NCBI GenBank assembly: GCA_948465565.1 | Contig: CAOJXR010000001.1 | Coordinates: 124,001-188,000 of the forward strand | DNA: 64,000 bases | Direction of reading: 5' to 3' | Origin: an uncultured Clostridium sp. | GTDB lineage: Bacteria > Bacillota > Clostridia > TANB77 > CAG-508 | Shown: piece by piece, positions 56,151 to 63,772 of the stretch | Position numbering within the stretch: position 1 is the first letter of the stretch | Layout: the number at the start of each line of letters is the position of its first letter | The notes under the pieces: generated by a model | Database searches by the model: none | Told to the model about the DNA's origin: nothing | Seen by the model: only the letters and a program-made list of their open reading frames with translations | Translations under genes and position numbers: made by a program

Positions 56151-57299
56151 ATGGCAAAAATAAAGAAAGTAGCAATTTTAGCCAATGGAGGAGATGTATC
56201 AGGATTTAATGCTGTAATTAGAGCTATAGTAAGAACAGCAGAAACTAACGGAATTGAATGTTATGGGTATATTGATGGATACAGAGGACTAGTTAACAAC
56301 AACTATATACGTTTAGATGGAAGTGAAAAAGCTTCAGGAATATTAAATAAAGGTGGCTCAATAATTGGTTCATCAACAAATGCAATAGTATTTCATTACA
56401 AAGTAGAACATGAAGATGGAACAATAACATATGAAGATTTATCAGACCAATGTGTAAGAAATGTAAAAGAAGCCGGATTTGACTGTGTATTTACTCTAGG
56501 AGGAGACAGTACGCAAAAGTCTGCAAGAGATTTATTTTTGAAGGGAATTAATACAATTGGTGTACCAAAAACAATAGATAATGATGTTGCATGTACAGAC
56601 ATTACATTTGGATATAATACAGCAGTATCAGTTGCAACAGATGCACTAGATAGATTACACACAACAGCAGAAACACATAACAGAATATTAGTACTTGAAG
56701 TTATGGGTAGATATGCTGGTTGGATTGCCTTAGAGTCAGCAATATCAGGAGGAGCAGATATTGCATTAATACCAGAAATTCCATATGATATAAATAAAGC
56801 AGCAGAAGCAATCAAGAAAAGACAAGCAAGAGGAAAAAATTTCAGTATAGTAGTTGTATCAGAAGGAGCAATATCAAAAGATGGGACGGCAGAAACACAT
56901 ACAGCAGAAGGATTAGACGCTGGAGCTGGAATAAGTGTTAAATTCGGAGGAATAGGAAACAAAATAGCAAAACAATTACAAGAGCTAACAGGACTAGAAT
57001 CAAGATGTACAGTACTTGGATATATGCAAAGAGGAGGAATACCAACAGCATATGACAGAGTACTTTCAACAAAATATGGAGCAAAAGCAATGGAATTAGC
57101 AATGGAAGAAAACTTTGGAGTATTAACTGTAATACAAAATGGACAGTTAACAAGTGTTCCACTTGAAGAAGTTGTAGGAAACAACAAAGAAATTGGTGCA
57201 GTTCAAGGAGGAACAGCAGATAGTAATGTTAGATTAGTTACAATGGATCATGATTTAGTTAAAACTGCTAGAGATATTGGTATTTGCCTAGGAGATTAA
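56151..57299 (+). CDS. pfkA: 6-phosphofructokinase, unusual nucleotide/PPi signature
   Basis: A 382-residue phosphofructokinase that phosphorylates fructose 6-phosphate. The first glycine loop is ANGGDVSGFNAVIRAI, not the common GGDxPGxNA. The ATP/PPi-selecting sites read GGDST (S120, usually Gly in ATP and Asp in PPi enzymes) and PKTIDND (K140, Lys as in PPi-dependent and group III enzymes). The catalytic Asp pair D143 and D145 and the substrate motif EVMGRYAGWIAL are intact. So the protein is clearly a PFK, but whether it uses ATP or PPi cannot be read. AGGAGG is before the ATG; argS follows in line. Confidence 0.9.
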   Translation: MAKIKKVAILANGGDVSGFNAVIRAIVRTAETNGIECYGYIDGYRGLVNNNYIRLDGSEKASGILNKGGSIIGSSTNAIVFHYKVEHEDGTITYEDLSDQCVRNVKEAGFDCVFTLGGDSTQKSARDLFLKGINTIGVPKTIDNDVACTDITFGYNTAVSVATDALDRLHTTAETHNRILVLEVMGRYAGWIALESAISGGADIALIPEIPYDINKAAEAIKKRQARGKNFSIVVVSEGAISKDGTAETHTAEGLDAGAGISVKFGGIGNKIAKQLQELTGLESRCTVLGYMQRGGIPTAYDRVLSTKYGAKAMELAMEENFGVLTVIQNGQLTSVPLEEVVGNNKEIGAVQGGTADSNVRLVTMDHDLVKTARDIGICLGD

Positions 57300-57313
57300 A
57301 AGGAGCAATAGAT

Positions 57314-59020
57314 ATGATAGATTATAATAAGATAATTGCACAAAAGATTGGAGAAGCAACAGGAATAGACACAAAAGAATTAGAAGGATATATCGAAATC
57401 CCACCACAAAGTGAAATGGGGGATTTCGCTTTTCCATGTTTTAAGTTAGCCAAAACTTTAAGAAAGTCACCAATTGCAATTGCTACAGAAATAAAGGAGA
57501 AAATCGAAACTGACGAATATATAGAAAGAATTGAAGAAAAATCAGGATATTTAAATTTCTATATAAATAACTCAAAAATAGTAGAACAAGTACTTACAGA
57601 AATTGATTCTAAAAAAGAAGAATATGGAAAAAACGAAAAAGAGAAAAATGAAACTGTAATAGTAGAATATTCATCACCAAACATAGCAAAACCATTTCAT
57701 ATTGGGCACTTACGCACAACATTGATAGGTAATTGCCTATATAAAGTACATAAATATTTAGGATATAATACAATCGGAATAAACCATCTAGGTGATTATG
57801 GTACTCAATTTGGAAAGATGATAGAAGGCTATAAATTATGGGGAAAAGAATATGATTTAAACAATGACCCCATAAATAAAATGATGGATATGTATATTAG
57901 AATAAATGCATTATGCAAAGAGGACGAGGAAGTTCTAGAAAGATGTAGAGAAAACTTTAGATTACTAGAAGAAGGCGACGAATATTGCATGCACTTATGG
58001 AATACATTTAAAGATTTAAGTTTAAAAGAATTTAATAAAATATATGATGTTTTAGGAGTTAAATTCGATTCATGTGCAGGAGAAGCTTTTTACTCAGATA
58101 AAATTGATGAAGTAGTACAAATGCTTGATGAAAAAGGAAAAATAACAGAATCAGAAGGAGCAAAGATTGTTGATTTAGAATATGCAGGAATTAATACACC
58201 ATGCATAATACAAAAAGCAAATGGCTCAAGTATTTATGCTACAAGAGATTTAGCAGCCATTCTTTATAGAGCAAGAACATATGATTTTGATAAGTGCCTA
58301 TATGTAGTAGCATATGAACAAAATTTACATTTTAAACAAATATTTGAAGTAGCAAAATCACTAGTAGATGAAAAATATGCAAATGGATTAAAACATGTTT
58401 CTTATGGAATGGTCTCACTACCTACAGGCAAAATGTCTACAAGGCTTGGAAATGTAATAAAAATTGAAGATTTAATAAATGGAACAATACAAAAAGCACA
58501 AGAAATTATAACAGAGAAAAATGCAGAATTAGAAAATAAAGAAGAAATTGCTGAGAAAGTTGGAATAGGTGCAATAATATTTAATACACTTTCTAGCAGC
58601 GCAAATAAAGACCAAATATTTGACTGGAATACAGCTTTAAATTTTCAAGGTGAAACAGGTCCATATATCCAATATACATATGTACGTACACAAAGTGTTT
58701 TAAGGAAAATGGGGAAATTACCTAAAATCTCAGAAATTGATTTTTCTACTCTAAACGATGAAACAGCAATAAAAACAATCAAAACACTATATAGCTTTAA
58801 TGATATTCTAGAAGCCACAGCAGAGAAAACAGAACCAGCAATTTTAGCTAGATATTTAATAGAACTCTCACAAAATTACAGTAATTTTTATAATGAAAAC
58901 AAAGTATTAGTTGATGACGAAAAAGTAAAAAATGGTAGAATATATTTAACTTATGCAGTAGGAAACGTATTAAAAATAGGAGCAAAATTATTAGGTATGA
59001 ATATGCCTGAGAAAATGTAA
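57314..59020 (+). CDS. argS: Arginyl-tRNA synthetase
   Basis: A 568-residue class I synthetase. Motifs are the N-terminal additional domain, NIAKPFHIGHLRTTLIGN (the HIGH motif), GDYGTQFGK, GMVSLPTGKMSTRLGNVIKI (the KMSKS region as KMSTR) and the C-terminal DALR anticodon domain (TALNFQGETGPYIQYTYVR). The start is ATG 57314, 9 nt after AGGAG; a TTG at 57284 overlaps pfk and is rejected. It lies just after pfk and is followed by a terminator. Confidence 0.95.
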   Translation: MIDYNKIIAQKIGEATGIDTKELEGYIEIPPQSEMGDFAFPCFKLAKTLRKSPIAIATEIKEKIETDEYIERIEEKSGYLNFYINNSKIVEQVLTEIDSKKEEYGKNEKEKNETVIVEYSSPNIAKPFHIGHLRTTLIGNCLYKVHKYLGYNTIGINHLGDYGTQFGKMIEGYKLWGKEYDLNNDPINKMMDMYIRINALCKEDEEVLERCRENFRLLEEGDEYCMHLWNTFKDLSLKEFNKIYDVLGVKFDSCAGEAFYSDKIDEVVQMLDEKGKITESEGAKIVDLEYAGINTPCIIQKANGSSIYATRDLAAILYRARTYDFDKCLYVVAYEQNLHFKQIFEVAKSLVDEKYANGLKHVSYGMVSLPTGKMSTRLGNVIKIEDLINGTIQKAQEIITEKNAELENKEEIAEKVGIGAIIFNTLSSSANKDQIFDWNTALNFQGETGPYIQYTYVRTQSVLRKMGKLPKISEIDFSTLNDETAIKTIKTLYSFNDILEATAEKTEPAILARYLIELSQNYSNFYNENKVLVDDEKVKNGRIYLTYAVGNVLKIGAKLLGMNMPEKM

Positions 59021-59036
59021 AATAATTTCAAAAAAG

Positions 59037-59082
59037 ACTTGCTTTTAATAAATATATTTGGTATTATTTAAAAGCAAGTTTT
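59037..59082 (+). terminator. argS terminator, also overlapping the next promoter
   Basis: ACTTGCTTTTAA/TTAAAAGCAAGT stem followed by TTTT. Confidence 0.8.
59039..59067 (+). promoter_or_regulatory. Candidate tRNA-Leu promoter inside the argS terminator
   Basis: TTGCTT 59039-59044, 17-nt spacer, TATTAT 59062-59067. Both boxes fall in the hairpin of the argS terminator, as at sigH (2790). Confidence 0.5.
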
Positions 59083-59087
59083 AATAA

Positions 59088-59170
59088 GCCGATGTGGCGG
59101 AATTGGCAGACGCACATGACTCAAAATCATGCGGGAAACCATGTGGGTTCGAGTCCCACCATCGGTACCA
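59088..59170 (+). tRNA. tRNA-Leu (anticodon CAA), CCA encoded
   Basis: An 83-nt class II tRNA: acceptor GCCGATG/CATCGGT, anticodon stem CATGA/TCATG with anticodon CAA at 59122-59124, a long variable arm and T arm GTGGG-TTCGAGT-CCCAC. CCA is encoded at 59168-59170. Confidence 0.95.
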
Positions 59171-59175
59171 AAAAT

Positions 59176-59218
59176 AAAAACACACAATAGTTGAAAAAAT
59201 CACTATTTGTGTGTTTTT
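59176..59218 (+). terminator. Terminator after tRNA-Leu
   Basis: AAAAACACACAATAGT with ACTATTTGTGTGTTTTT, one bulge, ending in a T-run. Confidence 0.85.
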
Positions 59219-59303
59219 ATTTATTATTGTTAATGCAATTTTAATTCAATAGATATCCCAAGATTTAAGAGATTATATCTATAACATCACCCTATCTAAT
59301 ATA

Positions 59304-59332
59304 TTGAAAAATAAGCAAGCCTATAGTATAAT
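59304..59332 (+). promoter_or_regulatory. Promoter of cassette 7
   Basis: TTGAAA 59304-59309, 17 nt, TATAAT 59327-59332. Confidence 0.75.
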
Positions 59333-59396
59333 CAAAATAAGGAAAAATCTTTAGCTATAAATCCAACAAATCATATTTGATAGGAGGAAAAGGAAA

Positions 59397-60338
59397 GTGG
59401 ATTTATTTCGTCGGAAGGAGTACAGTTTCGAAACGCCAGAAATCAAAAAATGGCTAAAAGGCTGGCTCAAAACCGAAAAATGGTCAATTACAGATGTAGT
59501 GCATTTTTTGCAGGTGAATTACAACTTGGAAATGCCGATTCACTTTGCAAACTACGATGTGCTCCATGCAACAGTTGACTGTATCCCAGTGACCGGCAAT
59601 CCTGTTGTTCTACAGTATTACAGGAAACTGCCAAGAGACCAAGTAAGAATAATTGTTGGCGACACCACATATTGCTATAATCTTGGAACAAAACCCAATG
59701 CAACCCTTGTGGGGAGGGTGATAAAGAAAGCTGACGGAAGCAGCATTCATGCAAAATACCGTTCGCATGATTACACCTATAAAATGTACGATGACAATTT
59801 AGCCAGTGAGTATCGTATAAGGTTGTTCATCACAGATTCTGAGGAATTCAGAGAAAATCCCGACCACCAAATAATAAAGTACACCGATAGTATTGAGGCG
59901 TGCTTGCTCAATTGCAAAGAAAAAGATGCGGTTTCGATATATCGAAAAGTGTGTGAACTTATTGGGTTTGACCACAGGGAGATTGATAACATACATGTAA
60001 CGTATAATCTTCCTGAAGGAGTCATTGCCACAGAAATGACAATTACAGAAATCGAGGTAGAATACAGCAAAATCATTTCTTGCGAAGCATACAAAGGCAA
60101 AAAAAGGTACAAAACAACATTGAGCGATGAACTGTGGAGCTGGGAATATGTAGATTCTGAGCAATCTATCCATTTTGAGTTTACACAGAAAAGAATTAAC
60201 AACACTGAAGAGGCACAAAAAGAGATAGAAACAGACGTTAGAGGCGAACAGGAATACGAAATCAATCCAGAAACCTTGGACAATGTATTGCCCGAAATTA
60301 TCCAAACCATTTCCAAGCTTTTGGAAATAATGGGTTAA
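59397..60338 (+). CDS. Hypothetical protein, GC-rich cassette 7
   Basis: A 313-residue soluble protein, not recognised. It starts with GTG (MDLFRRKEYSFETPEIKKWL), 9 nt after AGGAGG. The first ~150 residues look mixed alpha/beta (TATDCIPVTG-type beta strands, FANYDVLHATVDCIPVTGNP, VRIIVGDTTYCYNLG). The C-terminal ~60 residues are acidic and end in a helix NVLPEIIQTISKLLEIMG. GC is 30/60 in 59581-59640. It opens a tandem array of four cassettes between tRNA-Leu and the iron-sulfur genes. Confidence 0.6.
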   Translation: MDLFRRKEYSFETPEIKKWLKGWLKTEKWSITDVVHFLQVNYNLEMPIHFANYDVLHATVDCIPVTGNPVVLQYYRKLPRDQVRIIVGDTTYCYNLGTKPNATLVGRVIKKADGSSIHAKYRSHDYTYKMYDDNLASEYRIRLFITDSEEFRENPDHQIIKYTDSIEACLLNCKEKDAVSIYRKVCELIGFDHREIDNIHVTYNLPEGVIATEMTITEIEVEYSKIISCEAYKGKKRYKTTLSDELWSWEYVDSEQSIHFEFTQKRINNTEEAQKEIETDVRGEQEYEINPETLDNVLPEIIQTISKLLEIMG

Positions 60339-60344
60339 GAAGCA

Positions 60345-60400
60345 AAAGAATGCAGGAGAATGGTAAGGAGTAAAATCTAAACCGTTTTTCTGCGTTCTTT
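60345..60400 (+). terminator. Terminator of cassette 7
   Basis: AAAGAATGCAG with CTGCGTTCTTT (one G-T pair), longer loop region partly paired. The gap 60401-60474 is AT-rich and empty. Confidence 0.65.
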
Positions 60401-60474
60401 CATTAAAAGCAAAATTGATATTAATTTTGATAGTTTTTATAGCAAAAAAAACAAAATAAAAATAAAATTAAGTA

Positions 60475-60503
60475 TTGAAACATGTCGAAAAATCAATTAT
60501 AAT
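60475..60503 (+). promoter_or_regulatory. Promoter of cassette 8
   Basis: TTGAAA 60475-60480, 17 nt, TATAAT 60498-60503. Confidence 0.75.
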
Positions 60504-60514
60504 AATCACATACT

Positions 60515-60590
60515 GTTCATAGCGCAAATCTCTCGGAAGAAAAAGACTTCGTATTCTGAAGAGAGAAATACTTGTTAGGAGGTTGCTACT
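60515..60590 (+). promoter_or_regulatory. Conserved structured leader of cassette 8
   Basis: Aligns along its length with 61135-61209. CTCTC 60530-60534 pairs with GAGAG 60561-60565; inside, GAAG 60536-60539 can pair with CTTC 60547-60550. It ends in the common AGGAGGTTGCTACT before ATG. Confidence 0.65.
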
Positions 60591-60974
60591 ATGACAGATA
60601 AGATTTATATGACATTTGCAAAAGGACCTGGAGCAGATGAAAGCGAGATGAAGAACATCGCCGTGACAATCGCCCTGAGCGATATCGACAGCCGGATGGG
60701 CATCCAGGCAATCATCGACGAGTACGGTAAGCAGAAGGGTGTGGAGATTCTCTCCTGCCTGCGCAAAGAGGCACACAAATACAAATGCGTGACCCTGAAC
60801 CGCTTTGTCGTCAATCAAAACTTCCTGCTGGACGAGAACGGCAATGTCGCAGTCATCCTGCCGGAAACCTTCGAGGACGCCACCGACACGAAAAGCTTTT
60901 TCGATGTCATGTATGAAAAAGATTTCCGCGAGGCCGGCGGTCTCAAGCTCCTGCACACTAGGCTGTATCTGTAA
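60591..60974 (+). CDS. Hypothetical protein, GC-rich cassette 8, related to cassettes 9 and 10
   Basis: A 127-residue soluble protein, not recognised. The N-terminal part is variable (TDKIYMTFAKGPGADESEM). The second half, NRFVVNQNFLLDENGNVAVI then SFFDVMYEKDF, aligns with the second half of the proteins at 61210 and 61565. GC is very high (36/60 in 60661-60720). It shares its leader with cassette 9. Codon use (CTG, CGC, GGC) is foreign to the host. Confidence 0.65.
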   Translation: MTDKIYMTFAKGPGADESEMKNIAVTIALSDIDSRMGIQAIIDEYGKQKGVEILSCLRKEAHKYKCVTLNRFVVNQNFLLDENGNVAVILPETFEDATDTKSFFDVMYEKDFREAGGLKLLHTRLYL

Positions 60975-60994
60975 AGCAACCCACCTAGAGGCGA

Positions 60995-61028
60995 AAGGGA
61001 GCCACTCCAATTTAGGGGTGGCTCCCTT
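60995..61028 (+). terminator. GC-rich terminator of cassette 8
   Basis: AAGGGAGCCACTCC pairs with GGGGTGGCTCCCTT. The upstream sequence CACCTAGAGGCGAAA resembles the 3' region of cassette 10. Confidence 0.85.
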
Positions 61029-61096
61029 AATAATTTCAAAGCAATATTTTAAATGGGAAAAGAACATACGAAAGTAACAATTATTGAACCAAAACC

Positions 61097-61125
61097 TTGA
61101 AGTATAGGCAATAGTATGATATAAT
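61097..61125 (+). promoter_or_regulatory. Promoter of cassettes 9-10
   Basis: TTGAAG 61097-61102, 17 nt, TATAAT 61120-61125 with a TG extension. Confidence 0.7.
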
Positions 61126-61134
61126 AAAAAAACA

Positions 61135-61209
61135 GTTCATAGCATAAATCCCTTAGAAGAAAAACACTTAGTACTCTGAAAAGGGAAATAAAAACAGGAG
61201 GTTGCTACT
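61135..61209 (+). promoter_or_regulatory. Conserved structured leader of cassette 9
   Basis: Counterpart of 60515-60590. The outer helix is CCCTT 61150-61154 with AAGGG 61181-61185, at the same 31-nt offset as CTCTC/GAGAG in cassette 8, so pairing is kept though bases differ. It ends in AGGAGGTTGCTACT before ATG. Confidence 0.65.
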
Positions 61210-61548
61210 ATGAACGGACAGAATGAAGCTTTAAGGCGAAACAGGGTGAGGTGCGATACTATTATAGGAATCATCGGAACCCTCGCCAAAGGTGACCGGG
61301 AAAAGCAGTTGAAGAAACTCGGGGACATGCGCGCTGAACTGGCTGCGGAAATCCGCAAAACGCTGGGCAGCGGCCATCTGAGAACCTTCATCATCGACGG
61401 CAAGTGGTTCCTGACGGGAACTGGTGAGGTGGACGAAATCGTATCTCCGCCGCCAGAGGTCTTGCCCAAGGGAAAGTATGTCATGCACTTTGAGGAATTC
61501 TTGAAGTTCGCTGGCATCAATGCTTTCTCAAGCAGACCGATTACGTAG
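61210..61548 (+). CDS. Hypothetical protein, GC-rich cassette 9, paralogue of cassette 10
   Basis: A 112-residue soluble protein, not recognised. The N-terminal half is helical and basic (LRRNRVRCDTIIGIIG, then REKQLKKLGDMRAELAAEI). The second half reads FIIDGKWFLTGTGEVDEI, then YVMHFEEFLKFAGINAFSSR. It is the most GC-rich gene of the window (39/60 in 61321-61380). The protein at 61565 matches it nearly end to end, so the two form one family with the protein at 60591. Confidence 0.65.
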   Translation: MNGQNEALRRNRVRCDTIIGIIGTLAKGDREKQLKKLGDMRAELAAEIRKTLGSGHLRTFIIDGKWFLTGTGEVDEIVSPPPEVLPKGKYVMHFEEFLKFAGINAFSSRPIT

Positions 61549-61564
61549 GTAAGAGGGTGAGAAT

Positions 61565-61882
61565 GTGCCAGATAAGTATAAAACTCTACAACGTATGTGC
61601 AACACAACTGATGGAATTATAAAAACCATCAGTTATCGTGGAATACTACTGTTACTCAAAATGAGAAAAGAGCTGAGTGACATTGCAGAAAAGTCTGGCG
61701 AGACCTACAAGCTGGAAAGTTTCGTTATTGACGGAAAATTCCTTTTGCTTGAAAATGGGTGTTTGAACAAGATTACCTATCCAGCACCAACAAGAACCCT
61801 TACCACAAGATTTGTAATGACGACAAAGGAGTTCATGGAATCATGTGGAGAGGAAACATTTCTGAGCGAACCGTATATGTAG
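61565..61882 (+). CDS. Hypothetical protein, cassette 10, paralogue of cassette 9
   Basis: A 105-residue protein that starts with GTG, 16 nt after the stop of cassette 9 and after a GAGGGTGAGA site, so both are one transcript. Aligned features are MRKELSDIAEKSGE (versus MRAELAAEIRKT), FVIDGKFLLLENGCLNKI (versus FIIDGKWFLTGTGEVDEI) and FVMTTKEFMESCGEETFLSE (versus YVMHFEEFLKFAGINAFSSR). GC is lower (21/60 in 61621-61680), closer to the host, though the family is the same; this may reflect an older arrival. No function can be assigned. Confidence 0.65.
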   Translation: MPDKYKTLQRMCNTTDGIIKTISYRGILLLLKMRKELSDIAEKSGETYKLESFVIDGKFLLLENGCLNKITYPAPTRTLTTRFVMTTKEFMESCGEETFLSEPYM

Positions 61883-61906
61883 AAGCAAAACAACCGCCTA
61901 AGCGAA

Positions 61907-61936
61907 AGACAGTCGCCCCTTTTGGGGCGGCTGTCT
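61907..61936 (+). terminator. GC-rich terminator of cassettes 9-10
   Basis: AGACAGTCGCCCC with GGGGCGGCTGTCT, 4-nt loop of T. Confidence 0.85.
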
Positions 61937-61966
61937 GACATTTTATAAGAAAATAATAAACGAGTC

Positions 61967-61995
61967 TTGACACAAATAAGAATATATAATAAAAT
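61967..61995 (+). promoter_or_regulatory. Promoter of the iron-sulfur operon
   Basis: TTGACA 61967-61972, 17 nt, TAAAAT 61990-61995. Confidence 0.75.
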
Positions 61996-62083
61996 GTTAA
62001 CCGTAACTAACAAGATAGCTTTTATAAGCAATAAATGTATATAAAAATTAAAAAATAAAATAATAAAAAAAAGAGAGGTATAT

Positions 62084-62800
62084 ATGTTAGAACTAAAAAA
62101 TATATGTTTTAAAAGAGAAGGGAAACAGATATTAGACAATATTTCACTAACAATAGATTCAAATAAATTTATAGCAATAACAGGACCAAATGGCTCTGGA
62201 AAATCAACATTAGCTAAAATTATAATAGGAATAGAAAAACAAGATAGCGGTGAAATAATTTTTGATGGAAAAGATATTTCAAATCTTTCTATAGATGAAA
62301 GAGCAAGACTTGGAATAGGTTTCGCATTCCAACAACCTGTAAAATTTAAAGGAATTACAGTATTTGATTTATTAAAACTATCTACAGGAAAAGACATAAA
62401 CAAAGCAAAAGCTTGTGAAATACTGTCAAAAGTAGGACTTTGTGCAAAAGAATATATAGATAGAGAAATAACAAATTCACTATCAGGTGGAGAATTAAAA
62501 AGAATTGAAATTGCATCAGTTGCAGTAAGAAACTCAAAACTTTCTATATTTGATGAACCAGAAGCAGGAATAGACTTATGGAGTTTTAACAATTTAATTA
62601 AAGTGTTTGAAAACATGAGAAAAGAAACAAAAGGCACAACTTTAATAATTTCACACCAAGAAAAAATATTAAACATAGCAGATCAAATAATATTATTAAA
62701 AAATGGGAAAATAGAAAGTAATACAGAAAGAGAAAACCTATTAAAACAAGTAGATATAAAAACTACTAATTGCTGCAAATTAGGAGGTAACAATGGATAA
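62084..62800 (+). CDS. SufC-like ABC ATPase (SmsC type)
   Basis: A 238-residue ABC ATPase of the SufC family. Walker A is GPNGSGKST, the Q loop is GFAFQQPVKFKG, the signature is SLSGGELKRIEIA, and Walker B with the SufC-specific end is LSIFDEPEAGIDLWSF. It would supply energy for the SufB-like scaffold. It overlaps the next gene by 8 nt. No sufS, sufU or sufD lies in the window; the pair is like the minimal SmsCB type of system. Confidence 0.88.
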   Translation: MLELKNICFKREGKQILDNISLTIDSNKFIAITGPNGSGKSTLAKIIIGIEKQDSGEIIFDGKDISNLSIDERARLGIGFAFQQPVKFKGITVFDLLKLSTGKDINKAKACEILSKVGLCAKEYIDREITNSLSGGELKRIEIASVAVRNSKLSIFDEPEAGIDLWSFNNLIKVFENMRKETKGTTLIISHQEKILNIADQIILLKNGKIESNTERENLLKQVDIKTTNCCKLGGNNG

Positions 62801-63707
62801 TATTGAAAAGGAACTATTAACAACTATATCTGGAGCTGACCATTTCGAGGGAGCATATAATATCCGTAAAAATGGTAAAGGAGTAGAAAGAAAAGTAACT
62901 GAAAACATAAACATTGTAACAAAAGAAGATGTATCAGGAATAGACATATTTGTAAAAGAAAATACAAAATTTGAATATGTGTACATCCCAGTAATAGTAA
63001 CAGAAAGTGGACTTACAGATATTGTATATAACGACTTTTATATAGGAAAAAATGCAAATGTATGGATAATAGCAGGATGTGGAATTCATAATGATTCACA
63101 CAAAGACTCAAGTCATAATGGTATTCATAGATTTTTCTTAGAAGAAGGAGCAAAAGTTACTTATGTAGAAAAACATTATGGCGAAGGAGATGGAAAAGGT
63201 AAGAAAATTCTAAATCCTGTTACAGAAGTTCATATGAAAAAAGGTTCAAGCATGGAAATGCAAACAACACAAATAAAAGGTGTAGATTCAACTATCAGAA
63301 AAACAAATGCAGTTTTAGAAGAAGACACAAGCCTTGTTATATCAGAAAAACTAATGACACATGGAAATCAACTTGCTAAAACAGAATTTCATGTTGAATT
63401 AAATGGAAAAGGAGCGAGCACACAAGTTACATCAAGATCTGTTGCAACAGAAAATTCAGAACAACACTTCATTTCAGATGTTATCGGAAACAGTGAATGT
63501 TTTGGACATGTAGAATGTGATGCGATTATAAAAGATAAAGCAAAAGTATTATCAGACCCAAGAATAATTGCAAATAATACAGATGCAAACCTAGTTCATG
63601 AAGCAGCAATAGGAAAAATTGCAGGAGAGCAATTAATAAAACTAATGACTTTAGGACTAACAGAAAAAGAGGCTGAACAAGAAATAATAAATGGATTTTT
63701 AAAATAA
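62793..63707 (+). CDS. SufB/SufD-like scaffold protein (SmsB type)
   Basis: A 304-residue beta-helix protein of the SufBD core: NVWIIAGCGIHNDSHKDSSH, YVEKHYGEGDGKG and the late SDPRIIANNTDANLVHEAAI and GLTEKEAEQEIINGFL, characteristic of the family. It is shorter than SufB (~460 residues) and SufD, as in the minimal SmsB proteins. Translation is coupled to the upstream ATPase. The single scaffold could assemble as a homodimer with two ATPases; this is inference. Confidence 0.85.
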   Translation: MDNIEKELLTTISGADHFEGAYNIRKNGKGVERKVTENINIVTKEDVSGIDIFVKENTKFEYVYIPVIVTESGLTDIVYNDFYIGKNANVWIIAGCGIHNDSHKDSSHNGIHRFFLEEGAKVTYVEKHYGEGDGKGKKILNPVTEVHMKKGSSMEMQTTQIKGVDSTIRKTNAVLEEDTSLVISEKLMTHGNQLAKTEFHVELNGKGASTQVTSRSVATENSEQHFISDVIGNSECFGHVECDAIIKDKAKVLSDPRIIANNTDANLVHEAAIGKIAGEQLIKLMTLGLTEKEAEQEIINGFLK

Positions 63708-63724
63708 TACTCAACAATAAAGAA

Positions 63725-63757
63725 AATAATTCATATTATATTATGAATTATTTTTTT
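63725..63757 (+). terminator. Terminator of the iron-sulfur operon
   Basis: AATAATTCAT/ATGAATTATT stem, 8-nt loop, then a T-run. Confidence 0.85.
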
Positions 63758-63772
63758 GTTTGGAGGGAAAAT

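Noticed and set aside
56396..57187. A 263-codon minus-strand frame opposite the phosphofructokinase
   Set aside because: The plus-strand PFK motifs are intact and the antisense frame has no start signals.
61777..62676. A 299-codon minus-strand frame across the SufC-like gene
   Set aside because: Antisense shadow rich in Phe/Ile/Ser; the plus strand encodes a full ABC ATPase.
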